Source: Paenibacillus sp. MAHUQ-63
GTDB taxonomy: Bacteria; Bacillota; Bacilli; Paenibacillales; NBRC-103111
Reading direction: 5' to 3'
DNA length: 64,000 nt
NCBI RefSeq assembly: GCF_028765165.1
Contig: NZ_JARADB010000002.1
Span: 620,001-684,000, forward strand
The translations under genes were made by a program, and so were the position numbers. Positions within the stretch are counted from its first letter, which is position 1. Every line of letters begins with the position of its first letter. The notes under the pieces are model-generated. The model ran no database searches. It was not told where the DNA came from and was given only the letters and a program-made list of their open reading frames with translations. Below are positions 59,725 to 64,000 of the stretch, piece by piece.

Positions 59725-61272
59725 ATGTATACACCTGAAATTCAAGAAGTGATTCGACTATCCAAACAATATAATCTCATTCCTGTCGTGCGTCATCTGT
59801 TAGCAGATACAGAAACGCCGATCCGCGTCTTTCAGCATTTGTACCAAGAAAAGCGTGCGTTCCTGTTAGAAAGTGTGGAGGGCGGCGTCAAATGGGCCCG
59901 ATACTCCTTCATCGGAAGCGATCCCTTCTTGATGATCAAGGCCAAACATGGGAAGACGGTCGTAGAGACAGCGACGGAGAATAAAGTGACAGACGAGAAA
60001 CCGATCGATGTGCTCAAGGCTTACTTAAGATCCTACTCCAGTCCTCAGCTTGCGGACTTGCCGCGCTTTACCGGCGGCGCTGTCGGATTCTTCGGCTACG
60101 ATCTTCTGCAATACTATGAGAAATTGCCTGCTCATCGTATCGACGATTTGCAAATGAATGACATCCAATTCATGTTTTGCGATCAGGTTGTCGTATTCGA
60201 CCACTTCAAACAGCAGATTAAAGTAATCGCCAATGTGCATGTCCCGCCGTTCGCTACCGATAGCGATATCGTGAGTGCGTACCATGCCACTTGCGCCAAG
60301 ATCGATGCGACAATCGAGAAGATCAAACGTCCGCTAGGCACGGAAACGATGACACATAATCCGATCGTATCGGAGCCTGAACTTGGCGATATTCGCTCCA
60401 ATATCACGAAGGAAAAGTACATCGCCAACGTGAACAAGGCCAAGGAGTATATTCGTGCCGGCGATATTTTCCAGGTTGTGCTGTCGCAGCGATTCGAAAT
60501 GGAAACAACGGTTTCTCCGCTTCAAGTGTACCGTGTGCTGCGCACGATGAATCCTTCTCCGTATATGTATGTGCTCAAAATGGATGACGAAGTCGTCGTG
60601 GGCACCTCCCCCGAGCTGCTGGTCCGGGTCGAAGAGGAGAAGGTGGAGACGCGGCCGATCGCCGGAACGAGACCTCGCGGCAAAACGCCCGAGGAGGATT
60701 TGGCGCTGGAGAAAGAATTGCTGGCGGACGAGAAAGAACGCGCCGAGCACTTGATGCTGGTCGACCTGGGCCGCAACGACATCGGACGCGTATCGGAGTT
60801 CGGAACTGTGAAGTGCGATACGTTCATGGATATTGAGCGCTACTCGCACGTGATGCATATCGTTTCGAATGTATCCGGTAAAATTGCGAAAGACAAAGAT
60901 TTCTTCGATGCATTTATTTCCTGTATGCCGGCAGGGACGGTGTCTGGAGCACCTAAACTGCGCGCAATGGAGATTATTGCCGAACTGGAGCCGGAGGCTC
61001 GCGGCACGTACGCAGGAGCGATTGGTTACTTAGGCTTCTCCGGCAACTTGGACACATGTATCACGATTCGTACGATCGTCTTCAAACACGGCAAAGCCTA
61101 TGTGCAAGCCGGTGCAGGGATCGTATGGGATTCCATTCCGGAGAACGAGTACCAGGAAACGGTGAATAAAGCGACGGCGCTGCTCAAATCGATCCGGATG
61201 GCGGAAGCGATGTTCAGCCCCGAGCCTAGACCGGTCAGTGATATTAACAAAGATTATTTTGTTAACTCTTAA
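59725..61272 (+). CDS. trpE: Anthranilate synthase component I
   Basis: Converts chorismate with ammonia or glutamine (via TrpG/PabA) to anthranilate. The N-terminal regulatory region has RAFLLESVEGG (Trp-feedback LLES type) and GGAVGFFGYD. The C-terminal chorismate-binding domain has GDIFQVVLSQRFE, NPSPYMYVL, RPIAGTRPRGKT, HLMLVDLGRNDIGRV and CMPAGTVSGAPKLRAME. It has 515 aa. GAGAGGGGATG precedes the ATG. It lies behind the TRAP-regulated leader. trpG is not in the operon, as in B. subtilis. Confidence 0.97.
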   Translation: MYTPEIQEVIRLSKQYNLIPVVRHLLADTETPIRVFQHLYQEKRAFLLESVEGGVKWARYSFIGSDPFLMIKAKHGKTVVETATENKVTDEKPIDVLKAYLRSYSSPQLADLPRFTGGAVGFFGYDLLQYYEKLPAHRIDDLQMNDIQFMFCDQVVVFDHFKQQIKVIANVHVPPFATDSDIVSAYHATCAKIDATIEKIKRPLGTETMTHNPIVSEPELGDIRSNITKEKYIANVNKAKEYIRAGDIFQVVLSQRFEMETTVSPLQVYRVLRTMNPSPYMYVLKMDDEVVVGTSPELLVRVEEEKVETRPIAGTRPRGKTPEEDLALEKELLADEKERAEHLMLVDLGRNDIGRVSEFGTVKCDTFMDIERYSHVMHIVSNVSGKIAKDKDFFDAFISCMPAGTVSGAPKLRAMEIIAELEPEARGTYAGAIGYLGFSGNLDTCITIRTIVFKHGKAYVQAGAGIVWDSIPENEYQETVNKATALLKSIRMAEAMFSPEPRPVSDINKDYFVNS

Positions 61273-61300
61273 GGGAAAGATGTAGAGGAGGAATCGAGTC

Positions 61301-62341
61301 ATGAGTGGACAGATCCATATCCAGCAAGCGCTTGGCAAGGTGATCGGAGGAAGTCATCTATCCCGTGAAGAGGCGCGCAATGTAATGTCGGAGATTATGG
61401 AAGGGGAGGCGTCCCCGGCTCAAATCGGCAGCTTGCTCACGGCGCTGCGCATCAAAGGCGAGACGTTGGAAGAGCTTACGGGCTTCGCGGAGACGATGCG
61501 CACGAAAGCTATGCAGGTGAACGTCCTGCAGAACAATCTTCTCGATACGTGCGGTACCGGCGGAGACGGTGCGGAAACGTTCAACATCTCGACGACGGCT
61601 GCCATCGTAGCTTCGGCCGGAGGCATTCGCGTAGCGAAGCATGGGAACCGGGCGATGTCGAGTAAAAGCGGCAGCGCAGACGTGCTGGAGGCGCTTGGCG
61701 TGAAGATTTCGCTGACCGGCGAGCAAGCCGCCAAGTGCTTGGATAAGACCGGAATTTGCTTCATGTTCGCGCAAGCGTATCATCAATCGATGAAGCATGT
61801 AGCTGCACCGCGGCGGGAGCTTGGCTTCCGCACCGTGTTCAACCTGCTGGGGCCGCTGACGAATCCTGCCGGCGCAGACCGCCAGGTGTTGGGTGTATTT
61901 GACCGGACCAAAACGGAGCTTATTGCAGGAGCGCTCCAGGAGCTCGGTCTGAAACGCGCCTTGGTCGTTGCGAGCGAGGATGGTCTGGATGAATTCAGCA
62001 TCTCCGCGCCGACCAAAGTCACGGAGCTTAAAGACGATTGCATCCAGACGTATTCCATTACGCCGGACGATCTTGGCCTGCGGGCGCACAGTATCAAAGA
62101 TGTCGGCGGCGGCGATGCGATGCTCAATGCCGAAATCATTCGTCATATATTCGCCGGAGAGAAAGGTCCTCACCGCGATATCGTCCTTGCGAATGCGGCT
62201 GCATGCTTCTATGTGACAGGACATGTAGGAAGTCTTCAGCAAGGGGTTAAATTTGCGGCAGATGTGATCGACTCGGGCCGTGCTGAGCAGAAATTGAACG
62301 ATCTAATCCAATTCACAGGAGAACTTTGCCATGTTTCTTGA
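61301..62341 (+). CDS. trpD: Anthranilate phosphoribosyltransferase
   Basis: Attaches phosphoribose from PRPP to anthranilate. Motifs: DTCGTGGDGAETFNIST (PRPP loop), KHGNRAMSSKSGSADVLEALG, FMFAQAYHQSMKHVAAPRRELGFRTVFN and GPLTNPAGA. The 346 aa are typical. AGAGGAGGAA precedes the ATG. Its end overlaps trpC by 11 nt, so the two are translated together. Confidence 0.97.
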   Translation: MSGQIHIQQALGKVIGGSHLSREEARNVMSEIMEGEASPAQIGSLLTALRIKGETLEELTGFAETMRTKAMQVNVLQNNLLDTCGTGGDGAETFNISTTAAIVASAGGIRVAKHGNRAMSSKSGSADVLEALGVKISLTGEQAAKCLDKTGICFMFAQAYHQSMKHVAAPRRELGFRTVFNLLGPLTNPAGADRQVLGVFDRTKTELIAGALQELGLKRALVVASEDGLDEFSISAPTKVTELKDDCIQTYSITPDDLGLRAHSIKDVGGGDAMLNAEIIRHIFAGEKGPHRDIVLANAAACFYVTGHVGSLQQGVKFAADVIDSGRAEQKLNDLIQFTGELCHVS

Positions 62342-63137
62342 TAAAATTGTAGCGACCAAACGTGCGGAAGTGGAGGCGATGAGCGACTTCTCGATCCAGG
62401 AAGCGGAGAGAGCGATCTCGGCGCTTCCGCCATGCTTGGGCTTCGAGCAGGCGTTAACCGTGCGCAGCAACCGTTCGATGGGGCTGATCGCCGAAGTGAA
62501 GAAAGCATCCCCTTCCAAAGGGTTGATCCGGGAGGATTTCCATCCGGTCGGGCTGGCTCAGGCTTACGAGCGGGCAGGCGCAGACTGCATCTCGGTGCTG
62601 ACGGACGTGCAATATTTTCAGGGAAGCAACGAATATTTGAAGGCTGTGCGGCAAGCGGTGAACGTGCCTCTATTGCGCAAAGATTTCACGATTGATCCGA
62701 AGCAAATCTACGAAGCCCGCTTGATCGGTGCTGACGCGATTCTGCTCATCGCTGCAATTCTAACGACGGATCAAATGAAACAATATTTGGCACTAGCGAA
62801 GGATTTGGGCTTGGATGCGCTTGTCGAGGTGCATGACCGTGAAGAGCTGGACCGCTCTCTGGAGCTTGGCACGCAGCTGATCGGCATCAATAACCGGAAC
62901 TTGAAGACGTTCGTTACGGATCTCGCAACGACGGAAGAACTTATTCAGCATGTTCCGGCCGGCATTACGGTCGTTAGTGAGAGCGGTATTTCTTCAGTTG
63001 CGGATATGGACTATCTGCAGCGAATCGGCTCGAAAGCCGTATTGATCGGCGAGCACTTCATGCGTCAGCCGGTTGTCGAGCAGGCCGTCTACGACCTGAT
63101 GGGACCGCGCGGGAAAACAACGAATTCTATGGCTTAG
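62331..63137 (+). CDS. trpC: Indole-3-glycerol phosphate synthase
   Basis: TIM-barrel enzyme closing the indole ring (loss of CO2 and water). Catalytic and substrate residues are in LIAEVKKASPSKG, VPLLRKDFTID, DALVEVHDREELDRS, LIGINNRNLKTF, VSESGI and AVLIGEHFM. The 268 aa are normal. It overlaps trpD by 11 nt; the Shine-Dalgarno (AGGAG) lies in the trpD end. trpF begins 15 nt after. Confidence 0.97.
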   Translation: MFLDKIVATKRAEVEAMSDFSIQEAERAISALPPCLGFEQALTVRSNRSMGLIAEVKKASPSKGLIREDFHPVGLAQAYERAGADCISVLTDVQYFQGSNEYLKAVRQAVNVPLLRKDFTIDPKQIYEARLIGADAILLIAAILTTDQMKQYLALAKDLGLDALVEVHDREELDRSLELGTQLIGINNRNLKTFVTDLATTEELIQHVPAGITVVSESGISSVADMDYLQRIGSKAVLIGEHFMRQPVVEQAVYDLMGPRGKTTNSMA

Positions 63138-63152
63138 AAAGAGGCGAAACCA

Positions 63153-63851
63153 ATGGTTACTGGGGCTGCTCCGACAGTAAAAATCTGTGGACTTCAAAGC
63201 GTTGAAGTGTTAAAATCAGTCATACATTTGCCGATCGACCATATCGGATTCGTGTTTGCGCCAAGCAAGCGTCAAGTAACTGCGGGCAAGGCCGGGGAGC
63301 TGATCCGTTACTTGAAAGGCGAAGCGGAACAAGGCAGGGCGGTGCCGCTTACGGTCGGCGTGTTCGTGAACCCGACCAAGGAGGAGCTTGCGGACATTAT
63401 GAAGGCTGCTCCCCTCGACGTCGTCCAGCTGCACAGCAAGGAAACGCCTGAATTTTGCCGATGGGTGCGGGAGCAATTCCAGGTTCAGGTATTCAAATCC
63501 GTATCCATCTCCAAATCGGAGAACAGAATCCCTACTTTGGAAGAAGTGGCGGACCAGCTGGACCCTTATGCAGGGGCGGTTGACGCCGCGCTGCTGGATA
63601 CGTTCGATCCCGTATATGGCGGGGGATCCGGCACGACTTTCGCCTGGGACTGCATTCCCGTATATCAGGAGTGGGCTCGCGGAGCAGGCGTCAAGCTGCT
63701 GGTTGCCGGCGGGCTTCAGCCTGACAATGTCGACCAATTAGTCGAAGCCTATCGTCCCGACGGCGTGGATGTATCCAGCGGCGTGGAGACGAACGGTGTG
63801 AAAGATATTGCGAAAATTACTGCATTTGTGGAAAGGGTGACCGGAAAGTGA
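63153..63851 (+). CDS. trpF: Phosphoribosylanthranilate isomerase
   Basis: Amadori rearrangement before the TrpC step; TIM barrel. It has KICGLQSVE (catalytic Cys), [31 protein letters not shown], and [12 protein letters not shown] with [11 protein letters not shown] (catalytic Asp and phosphate loop). The 232 aa are slightly long for the family (about 200-220), with an insertion near [21 protein letters not shown] precedes the ATG. GTGA overlap with trpB. Confidence 0.95.
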   Translation: MVTGAAPTVKICGLQSVEVLKSVIHLPIDHIGFVFAPSKRQVTAGKAGELIRYLKGEAEQGRAVPLTVGVFVNPTKEELADIMKAAPLDVVQLHSKETPEFCRWVREQFQVQVFKSVSISKSENRIPTLEEVADQLDPYAGAVDAALLDTFDPVYGGGSGTTFAWDCIPVYQEWARGAGVKLLVAGGLQPDNVDQLVEAYRPDGVDVSSGVETNGVKDIAKITAFVERVTGK

Positions 63852-64000
63852 CGCAAGTTCCTGATCAGCACGGCAGATTCGGCAAGTTCGGCGGCCGTTA
63901 CGTACCAGAAACACTGATGAATGCATTGACAGAGCTGGAAGAAGCTTATAACCGATATAAAGATGATCCCGAGTTTATTGCGGAGGTTCGGTACTTGCAG
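63848..64000 (+). CDS. trpB: Tryptophan synthase beta chain (5' part; runs off the window)
   Basis: The first 51 codons are present, starting GTG within the trpF stop. The N-terminus reads [20 protein letters not shown] and continues [14 protein letters not shown], as in TrpB, the pyridoxal-phosphate enzyme joining indole and serine. AAAGG upstream may serve as the Shine-Dalgarno. The PLP lysine lies beyond the edge. trpA is expected next. Confidence 0.95.
   Translation, partial: MTQVPDQHGRFGKFGGRYVPETLMNALTELEEAYNRYKDDPEFIAEVRYLQ

Overview
The window looks like a core chromosomal segment of a spore-forming, low-to-mid GC Bacillota, most likely family Paenibacillaceae (Paenibacillus or close kin). 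The gene order follows the Bacillus subtilis ppiB-rib-scp-dacB-spm-res, serA-ypbD-mecB-prsW-ypeB-cmk-der-gpsA-spoIVA-hbs-mtrB-hep-ndk-cheR-aro-trp axis almost gene for gene. It also has Paenibacillus-like traits: a copper-amine-oxidase-type stalk domain, futalosine-type menaquinone genes and dispersed ACGGGA inverted repeats. I see no phage, insertion sequence, CRISPR array or rRNA operon. This is ordinary backbone DNA with interesting regulatory leaders and a few lineage-specific insertions.

Layout. 1-740: the end of a cyclophilin-like gene, its terminator, a G-rich repeat tract and a block of inverted repeats. 739-2292: a sensory diguanylate cyclase. 2328-8415: an FMN riboswitch followed by ribD-ribE-ribBA-ribH, an odd M50-like membrane protein, and scpA-scpB. 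8510-13665: sporulation and envelope genes (DUF2953, ytfJ/gerW, dacB-spmA-spmB) and rluB. 13754-19884: the cytochrome c maturation and respiration regulators resABCDE. 20017-21956 (minus): serA under a serine T-box. 22151-27552: a rhodanese, membrane and secreted proteins and a polysaccharide deacetylase. 27798-36442: mecA, a DnaG/DnaB-like chimera, prsW, a 51-aa zinc-ribbon protein, ypeB, a PilZ protein, cmk, plsC and an S1-domain protein. 36474-47065: fni, yphA, a YIEGIA gene and its 59-aa partner, der, plsY, gpsA, spoVIF, yphE, two [2Fe-2S] ferredoxins around a nucleotidyltransferase-like gene, a yphF-like lipoprotein and spoIVA. 47312-49820: hbs, tRNA-Pro(GGG), a PAP2 phosphatase, mtrB (TRAP) and an unknown. 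49921-56601: hepS-menG-ubiA-ubiX-mqnA-hepT, ndk, cheR and a 54-aa protein. 56686-64000: aroC-aroB-aroH and trpE-D-C-F-B (trpB runs off the end).

How the parts work together. Riboflavin, menaquinone (prenyl chain plus futalosine-type head group), heme attachment (ResABC) and the ResDE regulators together supply and control respiration. The aro-trp block makes chorismate and tryptophan. It appears to be controlled by TRAP, whose gene mtrB lies 10 kb upstream. The trp leader carries 15 consecutive NAG triplets at an exact 5-nt period, beginning at the predicted transcription start, followed by a terminator with a UUCG loop. This leader is the most striking signal in the window. The second is a chromosomal primase-helicase-like protein whose Toprim catalytic residues look lost while its RecA-type ATPase motifs look intact.

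Limits: functions are assigned from recognised motifs and synteny, without database searches. Promoter calls rest on consensus matching by eye.
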